DNA of 64,000 bases, taken from NCBI GenBank assembly GCA_964244585.1, contig CAXTJM010000012.1, positions 67,141-131,140 of the forward strand, read 5' to 3'. The DNA comes from LMUY01 sp964244585 (lineage in GTDB: Bacteria > Pseudomonadota > Alphaproteobacteria > Acetobacterales > Acetobacteraceae). The translations under genes were made by a program, and so were the position numbers. Numbering within the stretch: the stretch's first letter is position 1; every line of letters begins with the position of its first letter. The notes below the pieces were generated by a model. The model was not told the origin of the DNA. It did no database searches and saw only the letters and a list, made by a program, of their open reading frames with translations. Positions 23,234-31,405 of the stretch are shown here, one piece after another.

Positions 23234-24817
23234 TTACCAGGCGAACGAGGTGCCCAGCGCGAAGACCGACGCATCGGTCTTGTTGCCGACGCCCTTGACG
23301 CCGTTGGCGGCGGCCAAGGTGCTGCCAACCACGCCGTTCTGGCCACCCGTCAGGAAGTCGTAGCCGGTCTGGCGACGCTTCTCCCAGATGTAGGAGGCAT
23401 ACAGCGCCACGCCCGGCGCCAAGGAGTAGGTTGCACCAGCCGCAACACCCTGCTCCAAACGTTGTCCACCGGTCACAGCACCGCTGGTTCCCGTCGTCGG
23501 AAGCCGCACGCCGTTCGCCGGATTGAAGCCCGTCGCCGTCGCTTGGTCGCCTTCGCTGAACGACCGCATGTAGTGCGCACCGAAGATGATCGGCCCGATC
23601 GTGTAGGTCGAACCGACGATGAGGGCGCTGGCGTTGGGCTGGCCCTTGGCGATCAGCGCACCGAAGCCACCACCGGCTTGGGCGTTATAGCGGCCGACCT
23701 GGTAGTTGCCGCCGATGGACAGGCCGCCATAGGTCAGCACCAGGCCGAAATCGCCGAGGCTGAGGTCCTCAAGCGCATAGCGCTTCGGGTTGGTCGGGTT
23801 GACCACGCCGTTGACCGGGGCAAGACCGCTATCCAGCACGCGGCCAGATCCGTCATACGAGGCCGTGGCGGCGATGCCGACCGGGCCGAATGTGCCGCGG
23901 TAGCGGACCAGGCCTTCGTAGAGGTCCTTGCGGCGAGCGATGTCACCCGTGCTGGTTGACGACAGTGCGTCGCAGCCAGCAGTCGCCACACCAGTCCCCG
24001 ATGTGAAGACCTGTCCCGGAGCCGCCGTCGGGCTGCAGCCGGCACCGTTGTTGTTACCAACGTTGCTGGTGTTCGGTTCGAACGAAACGCCGAAATCGAC
24101 GCCGTAGAACTGCGGCGAGACATAGACGATCTTGTTCGTGGTATACAGGTTGCCCTGGTCGGCGAACGGGAAGACCGTCTGCACGGCCCCGGGCAGGAAG
24201 CTCGGCAGGTCGCCGTCCAAACCACCGTCATCGAAGGTTTCGAACGTGCCCGTCAAGTACAAGCTGGTCGGCTGGTCGGACGAGCCGAGCCGCAAGGTGC
24301 CGAACTTGTCGGTGCCGATATAGCCCCACTCACGACGAAGGTAGAGCGCGCCTTCCGCACGGCTGTTGCCGGTGATGCTGCCGAGAGCACCGCCGCCCGC
24401 AGGCGCGTTGTTGTCCTGCCGGATTTCCAACGACGCACCATATTTCAGTCCGTTGGCCGCAACGCCGTCAAAGCCCGGATACAAGCGGGCATAGCTCAGG
24501 GTGCTGTAGTTGGAGATCTTGTTGATGCCGGCCGTCGTGTTGTTCGTCGCCGCACCCGAGGCGGCGGTGCCAGCCAAGCTACCCGCGGCGATGGTTGCCG
24601 GCGTGCCGCCCGTGTTCGGCACGAATGTGCTGCGTGCGTCGCCCGCGTCGTAAACGCCAGCATAGAAGCGGAAACGGCCGTTCAGGCGGACCGTGATGGT
24701 GCCCGGCGTTGGGAAGGACTGGCCGTCCGTATTGTCCACGATCTGGGCGTCGGCATAGGTCGCCACCCCCATCGAGGCGCCCAGTGCGGCCACAGTGGCC
24801 AGCAGGAGCTTGCGCAT
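23234..24817 (-). CDS. Outer-membrane porin (Gram-negative porin superfamily)
   Basis: 527-residue trimeric-type beta-barrel porin for passive uptake. The signal peptide MRKLLLATVAALGASMGVATYADAQ is followed by a barrel start (TITVRLNGRFRFYAGVYD), repeated amphipathic strands, and a C-terminal strand ending in FALGTSFAW with a terminal aromatic, the BAM recognition signal. Alternation of Gly/Ala-rich loops and SIGGNYQVGRY-type strands is typical. ATG at 24817 has GAGGAGA upstream, and a strong terminator follows. It is probably a major outer-membrane protein with its own promoter. Confidence 0.92.
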   Translation of the reverse strand: MRKLLLATVAALGASMGVATYADAQIVDNTDGQSFPTPGTITVRLNGRFRFYAGVYDAGDARSTFVPNTGGTPATIAAGSLAGTAASGAATNNTTAGINKISNYSTLSYARLYPGFDGVAANGLKYGASLEIRQDNNAPAGGGALGSITGNSRAEGALYLRREWGYIGTDKFGTLRLGSSDQPTSLYLTGTFETFDDGGLDGDLPSFLPGAVQTVFPFADQGNLYTTNKIVYVSPQFYGVDFGVSFEPNTSNVGNNNGAGCSPTAAPGQVFTSGTGVATAGCDALSSTSTGDIARRKDLYEGLVRYRGTFGPVGIAATASYDGSGRVLDSGLAPVNGVVNPTNPKRYALEDLSLGDFGLVLTYGGLSIGGNYQVGRYNAQAGGGFGALIAKGQPNASALIVGSTYTIGPIIFGAHYMRSFSEGDQATATGFNPANGVRLPTTGTSGAVTGGQRLEQGVAAGATYSLAPGVALYASYIWEKRRQTGYDFLTGGQNGVVGSTLAAANGVKGVGNKTDASVFALGTSFAW

Positions 24818-25112
24818 TTAACTCTCCTCGTTACTGCTGGACAGTTCCAGCATCGTTGCAGGCCCCGCCCCGTTCCCAGACACGTGACAATTCCCATGGA
24901 ACCGTTGCGTGGCCAGAAGGGCGGGGGCAGCCAGACCTGTCCAGAGTATTGCGACGCCGTTCACATTCTCGCAATCGCTCGTCACAGCTTGCCATGGCAA
25001 TTGCGAAACACTGTGGCCAGGGGGTCACATACCGTGGTGTCGGGCGCCAAGGACGCCGGCGAGCCCGATACAACACGTCGTCCTACCCCCAATGACTGGA
25101 GTTTTCTTGCGC
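24818..25112. other. Divergent intergenic region porin / yggS
   Basis: About 295 bases without a convincing gene. It holds the porin ribosome site (GAGGAGA, next to 24817) and must contain promoters for the porin and for yggS. Several overlapping ORFs here are short and lack coding bias. No clear operator or riboswitch was recognised. Confidence 0.5.
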
Positions 25113-25823
25113 ATGCTGGATGTCCCCTATTTCGGCGACCGTCTCAGTCACGTTCGCGAGACTATCGGCCGTGCCGCTTGCATGGCCGGACGCAGCCCGG
25201 CCGACATCACGCTCGTCGCGGTGTCGAAAACGCATGGTGGCGATGCGGTCTCGGCAGCGCTAGCGGCCGGGCAACTCGTGTTTGGCGAGAACCGCGTGCA
25301 GGAGGCTGCCGGCAAGTTCCCGGCCTTGCGCACGGCCCATGCCGGCCTGCGCCTGCACCTGATCGGACCGCTGCAGACCAACAAGGTCCGCGATGCCATC
25401 GCCGTCGCGGACGTGATCGAGACCCTGGACCGGCCGCGGCTGGCGGACGCCCTTGCGGCGGCGCAGGCACGCGGCGACAAGCTGCCGCGCCTGCTGGTGC
25501 AGGTGAATGTCGGCCGGGAGCCGCAGAAGGCCGGCGTCGCGCCCGAGGATGCCGACGGCTTCATCGACGATTGCCGGGCGCGGTTCGGGCACCGCCTGGC
25601 CGGCCTGATGTGCATCCCGCCGGCGGGCGAGGACCCCGCCCGTCATTTCGCCTGGTTGGCCGACCGCGCCGCCCGGCATGGGCTGGCGATCGTCTCGATG
25701 GGCATGTCCGGCGATTACGAGACGGCGATCCGCCACGGCGCCACCCATGTCCGCGTGGGCACGGCGATCTTCGGCAGCAGGCCCATCCCTGCCGCGCCTG
25801 AAGGCATGGCCCCGCAGGAATGA
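25113..25823 (+). CDS. yggS: PLP homeostasis protein, YggS/PROSC family
   Basis: 236-residue PLP-binding TIM-barrel protein that buffers pyridoxal phosphate. VAVSKTHG contains the PLP lysine; FGENRVQEA, LHLIGPLQTNK, QVNVGREPQKAGV and the phosphate-binding MGMSGDYETAI with VRVGTAIFG are all typical. ATG at 25113 is preferred because it gives a normal family length and has GGAG upstream; ATG at 25092 is possible. It is followed after about 117 bases by kup. Family members have no known catalytic activity. Confidence 0.92.
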   Translation: MLDVPYFGDRLSHVRETIGRAACMAGRSPADITLVAVSKTHGGDAVSAALAAGQLVFGENRVQEAAGKFPALRTAHAGLRLHLIGPLQTNKVRDAIAVADVIETLDRPRLADALAAAQARGDKLPRLLVQVNVGREPQKAGVAPEDADGFIDDCRARFGHRLAGLMCIPPAGEDPARHFAWLADRAARHGLAIVSMGMSGDYETAIRHGATHVRVGTAIFGSRPIPAAPEGMAPQE

Positions 25824-25940
25824 TGTCGCGCGCTTGAAACATCGCGTCGCGTCAGGCTTAGCTGCCACCGGAGCACCGGCCGCCGCACTTCGTGCCGCCT
25901 GCACGGGCCGCGGCATCTTACGGCCCATCGGAGTCGTTGA

Positions 25941-27833
25941 ATGAGCATGGTTGCCAGTGCCCATGGTGGCGTGCGTGCCCCGGTTCGCGCCAGCGCGTTG
26001 CTGGCAGTGCTGGGCATCGTCTACGGCGATATCGGCACCAGTCCGCTCTATGCCTTCAAGGCGAGCCTGGACCATTTCACGTCGCAGGGCGTGGCCGAGT
26101 TCGAGGTGCTGGGCATCCTCTCGCTGATCTTCTGGTCCCTGATCGTCATTGTGACGCTGAAATACGTCGTCCTAGTGATGCGCGCCGACAACAAGGGCGA
26201 GGGTGGCATCCTGGCGCTGATGGCGCTGGCGCAACGCGCCACGTCGGACGGGCGCGGCCGCACGGTGCTGGCCTTGGTGGGCATCGTCGGCGCCTGCCTG
26301 TTCTTCGGCGACGGCATCATCACGCCGGCCGTCTCCGTGCTGTCGGCAGTGGAGGGGCTCGAAGTGTCGGCGCCGAACCTGCAGCCCTACGTCGTTCCGA
26401 TCTCCTGCGCCATCATCGCGGGCCTGTTCGCCGTGCAGTATCGCGGCACCGGCAAGGTCGGCCGCGTGTTCGGGCCGGTCATGGCGGTGTGGTTCGCCGC
26501 GCTCGGCATCATGGGCGTCCGGCAGATCGTGGCCGAACCCCACGTACTGCTCGCGCTGTCACCCCACTATCTGGTCCTGTTCTGCATCCGCCATGGCTGG
26601 CTCGCCTTCGTGGCACTGGGCTCCGTCGTGCTGGCGGTGACGGGGGCAGAGGCGCTGTATGCCGATATGGGGCATTTCGGCGTCGCCCCGATCCGCCGGG
26701 CCTGGATGGGGTACGTGCTGCCCTGCCTGGTGCTGAACTATTTCGGACAGGGCGCCCTGATCCTGAACCACCCCAGCGCCATCGCCAATCCGTTCTTCCT
26801 GATGGCGCCGCCGAACCTCCGTCTGCCGCTCGTGGTGCTCGCCACCGCCGCCACCGTCATCGCAAGCCAGGCCCTGATCTCCGGCGCATACTCCATTGCC
26901 CGGCAATGCATGCAGATGAACTTCCTGCCGCGCATGACGGTGACCCATACCAGCACGACGGAGGAGGGGCAGATCTACGTGCCCCAGGTGAACTCCGCCC
27001 TGTTCATCGGCGTGCTGGTCCTGGTGCTGGCCTTCCGCAGCAGCGACGCGCTGACCGCCGCCTACGGCATCGCCGTCACCGGCACGTTCATCTGCACCTG
27101 CATCCTAGCGGCGTTCGCCTTCCGCCGCCGGTTCGGTTGGTCGCGGCCGCTGGCGGTCGCCGTCTTCGGCTGCTTCTTCGCCATCGACACCGTGTTCTTC
27201 GCGGCCAACCTGCTGAAGGTGCCGGAGGGCGGCTGGGTGCCGCTGGTGATCGGCCTGTTCCTGATGGCGCTGATGACCTCGTGGAAGCGCGGGCGGGACC
27301 TGCTGCTGATGCGGTGGAAACAGGACAGCCTGCCGCTGGCGTCCTTCCTCAAGCGGCTGCCGCAATCCCGCACGGTCCGGGTGCCCGGCATGGCGGTGTT
27401 CCTGACGGGAACGCCCGACTACGTGCCCGCCGCGCTGCTGCACAACCTCAAGCACAACAAGGTGCTGCATGAGAAGGTGCTGTTCGTCACGGTCAGCAAC
27501 CTGGACGTGCCGGAGGTCCGCGCCGCCGACCGGACCACGGTGACCGAGCTCGCGCCCGGCATCCACCGCGTCATCCTGAGCTACGGCTTCATGGAAAGTC
27601 CGAACATTCCGCGAGCCCTGGAGGACCTGGTCAACCAGGGTGTCGACTACGATTCGATGCAGGCAAGCTATTTCCTGGGCCGGGAGGTCCTGGTGCGGGC
27701 GCAGGTGCCGCAGCTGCCGCTGTGGCGGCTCTGGCTGTTCCTGGTCATGGTCCGCAACGCGGTGCCCACCACCGTGTTCTTCCGCATCCCCAGCGACCGC
27801 GTGGTGGAGTTGGGCGTTCGCGTCGCGATCTAG
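25941..27833 (+). CDS. kup: Potassium uptake protein Kup (KUP/HAK/KT family)
   Basis: 630-residue inner-membrane K+/H+ symporter. The family signature GIVYGDIGTSPLYAFK lies at about 26-41, followed by some twelve hydrophobic segments and a C-terminal cytoplasmic domain of about 170 residues (HEKVLFVTVSN, MESPNIPRAL, SYFLGRE), as in Kup proteins. Kup is a constitutive potassium uptake system important at low pH and under osmotic stress, fitting an acid-tolerant lineage. It stands alone, with an unlinked hypothetical gene about 60 bases downstream. Confidence 0.96.
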   Translation: MSMVASAHGGVRAPVRASALLAVLGIVYGDIGTSPLYAFKASLDHFTSQGVAEFEVLGILSLIFWSLIVIVTLKYVVLVMRADNKGEGGILALMALAQRATSDGRGRTVLALVGIVGACLFFGDGIITPAVSVLSAVEGLEVSAPNLQPYVVPISCAIIAGLFAVQYRGTGKVGRVFGPVMAVWFAALGIMGVRQIVAEPHVLLALSPHYLVLFCIRHGWLAFVALGSVVLAVTGAEALYADMGHFGVAPIRRAWMGYVLPCLVLNYFGQGALILNHPSAIANPFFLMAPPNLRLPLVVLATAATVIASQALISGAYSIARQCMQMNFLPRMTVTHTSTTEEGQIYVPQVNSALFIGVLVLVLAFRSSDALTAAYGIAVTGTFICTCILAAFAFRRRFGWSRPLAVAVFGCFFAIDTVFFAANLLKVPEGGWVPLVIGLFLMALMTSWKRGRDLLLMRWKQDSLPLASFLKRLPQSRTVRVPGMAVFLTGTPDYVPAALLHNLKHNKVLHEKVLFVTVSNLDVPEVRAADRTTVTELAPGIHRVILSYGFMESPNIPRALEDLVNQGVDYDSMQASYFLGREVLVRAQVPQLPLWRLWLFLVMVRNAVPTTVFFRIPSDRVVELGVRVAI

Positions 27834-27894
27834 GGCGGGCAACGGCGCTACGCCCGGGAACGTTAGGCTGCATGGATCGCGGCGGGGATGACCG

Positions 27895-28245
27895 ATGGTG
27901 AAGGTTCTGATGGTGCTGGCGCAGGGCCCGGGCTTTCCGGACGGCAACCTGGAGGACCGCATGCACCTGCACGTCACGTTGACCCCGCAGGGCCATTTGG
28001 ATGCGGCCGCATGGGAGACGGGAACCGAGCCATGGCCCACGTCGCGGCAACGCCCGGGCCATGCGCTCCGCACTGGAGAGTTGGTGAAGATCGAGGACGG
28101 CTGGGCGCTGCGCGACCTCGGCAGCGAGGATGATCCACTCTACACCTTCGCGGCCCAGATCGTCCGGCCGGGAGAGATCGTGCAGATTTCCCGCCTGGAC
28201 GGCGACACCATGCTGTACCGCATCGTCGCCGTGGATCCCGGCTGA
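27895..28245 (+). CDS. Hypothetical protein, 116 residues
   Basis: Not recognised. The frame begins with ATG at 27895 with GGGGATG close upstream. It has coding-like composition, no signal peptide and no membrane segment. The N-terminal half has a beta-strand-like MHLHVTLTPQG segment, and the C-terminal half (TFAAQIVRPGEIVQISRLDGDTMLYRIVAV) alternates like a small beta barrel. It lies 61 bases after kup on the same strand and could be co-transcribed. No function is proposed. Confidence 0.6.
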   Translation: MVKVLMVLAQGPGFPDGNLEDRMHLHVTLTPQGHLDAAAWETGTEPWPTSRQRPGHALRTGELVKIEDGWALRDLGSEDDPLYTFAAQIVRPGEIVQISRLDGDTMLYRIVAVDPG

Positions 28246-28335
28246 ACTCGCGGCACCGACTGTAACCCGGTGTTGTTGCCGGCGATGGCAACCCCAGCTC
28301 GGCAGCACGGTTAGATCGGACACGGGAGACACACT

Positions 28336-28656
28336 GTGCCACACGACAAGACGAAGTCCGACAACGATACCAGCACCGCTCGCTCGGCCAAGGCTCAGAA
28401 GGCCGAAGAGGTTCAGCAGGCGGGAAGCGCCAAGGCCGGGGCCGGCCATGCCGAGGTTCCCGAAGGCGGCAAGGCCGAGATGCCCGTCCATTCCAAAGGT
28501 CATCCCATGCCGGCGGCTTCGACAGCAGCCTCGGATGGTACGGCGGTCCCCGGAACCAGTTCCGCCACCGCCGGGAAGGCGGAGAAGGAAGCGGCCGCGA
28601 AGAAGGCGGAGTTGACCAAGGAACAGCACGGACGCGGCCACCGCAAGGCGGAGTGA
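28336..28656 (+). CDS. Small Ala/Lys/Glu-rich hydrophilic protein
   Basis: 106-residue low-complexity protein starting with GTG at 28336, GGGAGA upstream. It consists mostly of Ala, Lys, Glu, Gly, Ser and Thr with no aromatic residues, and has Lys-Ala-Glu runs (KAEKEAAAKKAELTKEQ) near the C-terminus that would form a charged helix. It is probably intrinsically disordered, resembling stress-related or DNA-associated small proteins, but no family is recognised. Confidence 0.5.
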   Translation: MPHDKTKSDNDTSTARSAKAQKAEEVQQAGSAKAGAGHAEVPEGGKAEMPVHSKGHPMPAASTAASDGTAVPGTSSATAGKAEKEAAAKKAELTKEQHGRGHRKAE

Positions 28657-28712
28657 TCACGCCTCGCTTCCTGGAAGGCCGGTAGCTGCACCTCCTTTAT
28701 TGAGGACTCTCA

Positions 28713-28889
28713 ATGGCCGTTTTTGACCGCGCCAAGTTCACGAACGTCCTGGCCGATTCGGCAGAGTTCACCGCTGCCCAAGTCAACGCCTTGGCCGAGG
28801 CGCTGGAAGCGTCGTTGGAAGGGGCGGTCGTGCCGGGAGAAAGTCGCGACGCGCTGCCTCTTCGCGGCGTTGCGGCCGAACTGTCCTAG
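28713..28889 (+). CDS. 58-residue protein resembling the N-terminus of DUF1640 coiled-coil proteins
   Basis: The frame at 28713 has GAGGA 6 bases upstream and reads MAVFDRAKFTNVLADSAEF, then TAAQVNALAEALEASLE. This looks like the N-terminal helix pair of DUF1640 proteins, where a ligand- or partner-sensing helix is followed by a long coiled coil. Here the protein stops at 58 residues, without the coiled coil or membrane anchor. It could be a truncated remnant or an independent microprotein. Confidence 0.45.
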   Translation: MAVFDRAKFTNVLADSAEFTAAQVNALAEALEASLEGAVVPGESRDALPLRGVAAELS

Positions 28890-29016
28890 GGACACCTTTA
28901 GGTAGCGTTCAGACCTGGTAGCGCTCCTCGACGTTGAGCGCATGGCCGCAGTGACGCCAAGACTGTGTTTAAAACGCGGGCGGGTCTATACAAGATGCGT
29001 TCGTGGGGGCCACACC

Positions 29017-29205
29017 GTGGACGCAGATTGGTCGGCACGTATCGCGCGCGAGTTCCGCCGGGAACCGCTTACCCCGGCACGGGCGGTTTCGCTGGCCGGC
29101 ATCGCCCTTGAAGAGAACCGCAAAGACGACGCGGAGCGCCTCATCGCCATTGCGTTCGAACTTTATGACTTGGCGTTTGCCGAAGCGCTCAAGCGGGATC
29201 ACTAA
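29017..29205 (+). CDS. Small hypothetical protein
   Basis: 62 residues from a GTG at 29017, or 87 from ATG at 28942; the shorter form is preferred because the additional N-terminus is Arg/Cys-rich and not protein-like. It reads VDADWSARIAREF and then PARAVSLAGIALEENRKDDAERLIAIAFELYDLAF, a likely two-helix, TPR-like bundle. It ends 4 bases inside the convergent XRE gene. Function is unknown. Confidence 0.45.
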   Translation: MDADWSARIAREFRREPLTPARAVSLAGIALEENRKDDAERLIAIAFELYDLAFAEALKRDH

Positions 29206-29492
29206 ATGACTATGTCTCCCACGGCGGCCGGGTCGAACAGACCGTCGAAAATATCGTCGAGATGACAGGAGAAATACTCGACGACGACGACCAGGCTGCT
29301 TGCTGGGACACGCTCCCGTCCGCTCTCCCAATCGGCGATCACTGTCGGCGGCACGGCCAGATGCTCGGCCAAGGTTGAAACCGACACGGATCGGCTCAAG
29401 CGTAGTTCTGCAATGCGACCGCCTACATGCACGTCAACCGCCGATATCGTTGCAGATATCTCCTTGGCTTCAGCTACATCAAGGCGCTTCAT
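29202..29492 (-). CDS. XRE-family helix-turn-helix regulator
   Basis: 96-residue small DNA-binding protein. The Cro/CI-type helix-turn-helix is at about residues 24-80: GGRIAELRLSRSVSVSTLAEHLAVPPTVIADWESGRERVPAS, then LVVVVEYFSCHLDDIFDG, which matches the usual closing helix. ATG at 29492 is chosen over the longer frame to 29633 because AAGGA precedes it and the extra residues are not XRE-like. It ends tail to tail with a small gene (4-base overlap). It could be a stand-alone regulator or an antitoxin-like protein; no toxin partner is seen. Confidence 0.7.
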   Translation of the reverse strand: MKRLDVAEAKEISATISAVDVHVGGRIAELRLSRSVSVSTLAEHLAVPPTVIADWESGRERVPASSLVVVVEYFSCHLDDIFDGLFDPAAVGDIVI

Positions 29493-29790
29493 GTCTAAGC
29501 CAATCCTTTTAAGAGGCAACGAACGGCTTTTGTCGAACGTCTCTACGAACGTGACGTGCAGCGGATCCAACACCAAGTTCACGTTACCGGCAGCCGCTGC
29601 TGCGATCCATTCCCATCGGAGCTCGGCAGTCATATCGTCGAACCAAGGCAGTGGACGAAGCCGTATTTACCAGGTTCGGCTACACCGCCCCGGGGCAACC
29701 GAACTGCACCACATCGCTGTGCAGCCAGCCGACGCTTGGCGTCTGATACAGGGCAAGCGGCTCGTCACGAACGAATGCGACGGCTGAAAA

Positions 29791-29866
29791 TGGTGGAGCC
29801 AAGCGGGGTCGAACCGCTGACCTCCTGAATGCCATTCAGGCGCTCTACCAACTGAGCTATGGCCCC
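29791..29866 (-). tRNA. tRNA-Ala (anticodon GGC)
   Basis: A complete cloverleaf is readable on the minus strand: acceptor GGGGCCA, D-arm AGCTCAGTTGGTAGAGC, anticodon stem CCTGA/TCAGG around loop ATGGCAT (anticodon GGC), T-arm with GGTTCGACCCC-type loop, acceptor TGGCTCC, discriminator A, and an encoded CCA end (29791-29793). It has no intron. Confidence 0.97.
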
Positions 29867-29926
29867 AACCCGCGATGCGGAGGCGGGGTCTTACCGCCCC
29901 TGCCTGCCGACATCAACCCATGATCG

Positions 29927-30571
29927 TCATGCCAAGTCGGGGTGGACCGTGAAGGCGGCCTGCGTTTTCGCGCGGATCTCGTCGAGGCTCACATCCGCGG
30001 CCTTGTCCACCAGGGTCAGGCCGGGGCGGCCCACGGCGAACACCGCCAGGTCGGAGACGATCAGGTTCACAACCCCGGCGCCGGTCAGCGGCAGGGTGCA
30101 GGATTTGAGGATCTTGGGGGAGCCGTCCTTCGCCGCATGCTCCATCAGCACGACCACGCGGCGCACGCCGGCGACCAGGTCCATGGCACCGCCCATTCCC
30201 TTCACCATCTTGCCGGGGATCATCCAGTTCGCCAGGTCGCCATTCTCGGCAACCTGCAGGGCGCCCAGGATGGACAGGGCGATGTGGCCGCCCCGCACCA
30301 TGCCGAAGGATTGAGCGCTGTCGAAGAACGACGTGGTCGGCAGCTTCGTCACCGTCTGCTTGCCGGCGTTGATCAGGTCGGCGTCCTCTTCGCCCTCGTA
30401 GGGGAACGGGCCCATCCCCAGCATGCCGTTCTCGCTCTGCAATTGGATCGAAACGCCGTCGGGGATGTGGTTGGCCACCAGGGTCGGGATGCCGATGCCG
30501 AGGTTGACGTAGAATCCATCCTGCAACTCGCGCGCGGCGCGGGCAGCCATCTGGTCGCGGGTCCATGCCAT
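29927..30571 (-). CDS. scoB: 3-oxoacid CoA-transferase subunit B
   Basis: 214-residue beta subunit of a SCOT-type (family I) CoA-transferase, which activates acetoacetate or a related 3-oxoacid with succinyl-CoA. The catalytic glutamate lies in LQSENGMLGMGP (about residue 47), and NLGIGIPTLVAN forms the CoA-binding region. It follows the alpha-subunit gene by 13 bases. A form acting on 3-oxoadipate (PcaJ) is possible, but no aromatic-degradation genes are adjacent, so ketone-body or PHB-type use is likely. Confidence 0.9.
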   Translation of the reverse strand: MAWTRDQMAARAARELQDGFYVNLGIGIPTLVANHIPDGVSIQLQSENGMLGMGPFPYEGEEDADLINAGKQTVTKLPTTSFFDSAQSFGMVRGGHIALSILGALQVAENGDLANWMIPGKMVKGMGGAMDLVAGVRRVVVLMEHAAKDGSPKILKSCTLPLTGAGVVNLIVSDLAVFAVGRPGLTLVDKAADVSLDEIRAKTQAAFTVHPDLA

Positions 30572-30584
30572 GGTCGTTCTCCCT

Positions 30585-31295
30585 TCAGGCCGCGCGCTTG
30601 CGGACGGTGCGCTGCTCGATCCGCTTTTCGACACCGGGCACGGCGACCATGCGCTGCACGAAGATGCCAGGCGTGATGATGTGGTCGGCGTCCAACGCGC
30701 CCAGCCCGACCATCTCCTCCACCTGGGCAACGGTGACCTTGCCGGCGGTCGCCATGATCGGGTTGAAGTTGCGGGCGGTCATCCGGTAGACGAGGTTGCC
30801 CTCCGGGTCGCCCCTCCAGGCATGAACGACCGACAGGTCCGCCACCAGCCCGGTCTCCATGATGTAGTCGCGGCCGTCGAAGCTGCGCACATCCTTGCCC
30901 TTGGCGATCTCCGTTCCGGCGCCGGTGGCGGTGTAGAATGCCGGAATGCCCGCACCGCCGGCGCGGATACGCTCGGCCAGCGTGCCCTGCGGGTTGAACT
31001 CGATCTCCAGTTCGCCGGCGAGGTATTGCCGGGCGAAGGTCGCGTTCTCTCCGACATAGGAGCTGATCATCTTGCGGATCTGCCGCGTCACCAGCAACAG
31101 GCCGAGCCCGGCGTCGTCGACCCCGGCATTGTTGGAGATGACGGTCAGGTCCTTCACCCCGGCGTCCCGAATCGCCTCGATCAGCACCGAGGGGATGCCG
31201 CACAGGCCGAAGCCGCCCGACATGATGGTCATGCCATCGTGCAGCAGTCCCGCAAGGGCATCCTTCGCCGTCTCGAATCGCTTGTTGAGTGCCAT
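30585..31295 (-). CDS. scoA: 3-oxoacid CoA-transferase subunit A
   Basis: 236-residue alpha subunit. The family signature GMTIMSGGFGLCGIPS (about 21-36) and FNPQGTLAERIRAGGAGIPAFYT are present, as in ScoA/AtoD/PcaI. The start at 31295 is favoured by similarity; the longer frame to 31355 reads into the dadA leader. It is the first gene of the scoAB pair and is divergent from dadA, with about 110 bases between them for two promoters. Confidence 0.9.
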   Translation of the reverse strand: MALNKRFETAKDALAGLLHDGMTIMSGGFGLCGIPSVLIEAIRDAGVKDLTVISNNAGVDDAGLGLLLVTRQIRKMISSYVGENATFARQYLAGELEIEFNPQGTLAERIRAGGAGIPAFYTATGAGTEIAKGKDVRSFDGRDYIMETGLVADLSVVHAWRGDPEGNLVYRMTARNFNPIMATAGKVTVAQVEEMVGLGALDADHIITPGIFVQRMVAVPGVEKRIEQRTVRKRAA

Positions 31296-31405
31296 GCCGC
31301 CCCATCCCCTTTGGCCGCAGGCTGCCATCCCGCGGGCCGGAGGGCAATCTGGCACGGTATTCGTATGGCCTGGCAGACCGGCTCTTTTCCTGCGAAGGAC
31401 CGCCC

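Noticed and set aside
28160..29000. Prophage remnant around the small genes
   Set aside because: Only weak DUF1640-like similarity, no integrase, capsid or att repeats recognised.
29202..29492. Toxin-antitoxin pair with the adjacent small ORF
   Set aside because: The neighbour is convergent and has no toxin features, so a pair is not supported.
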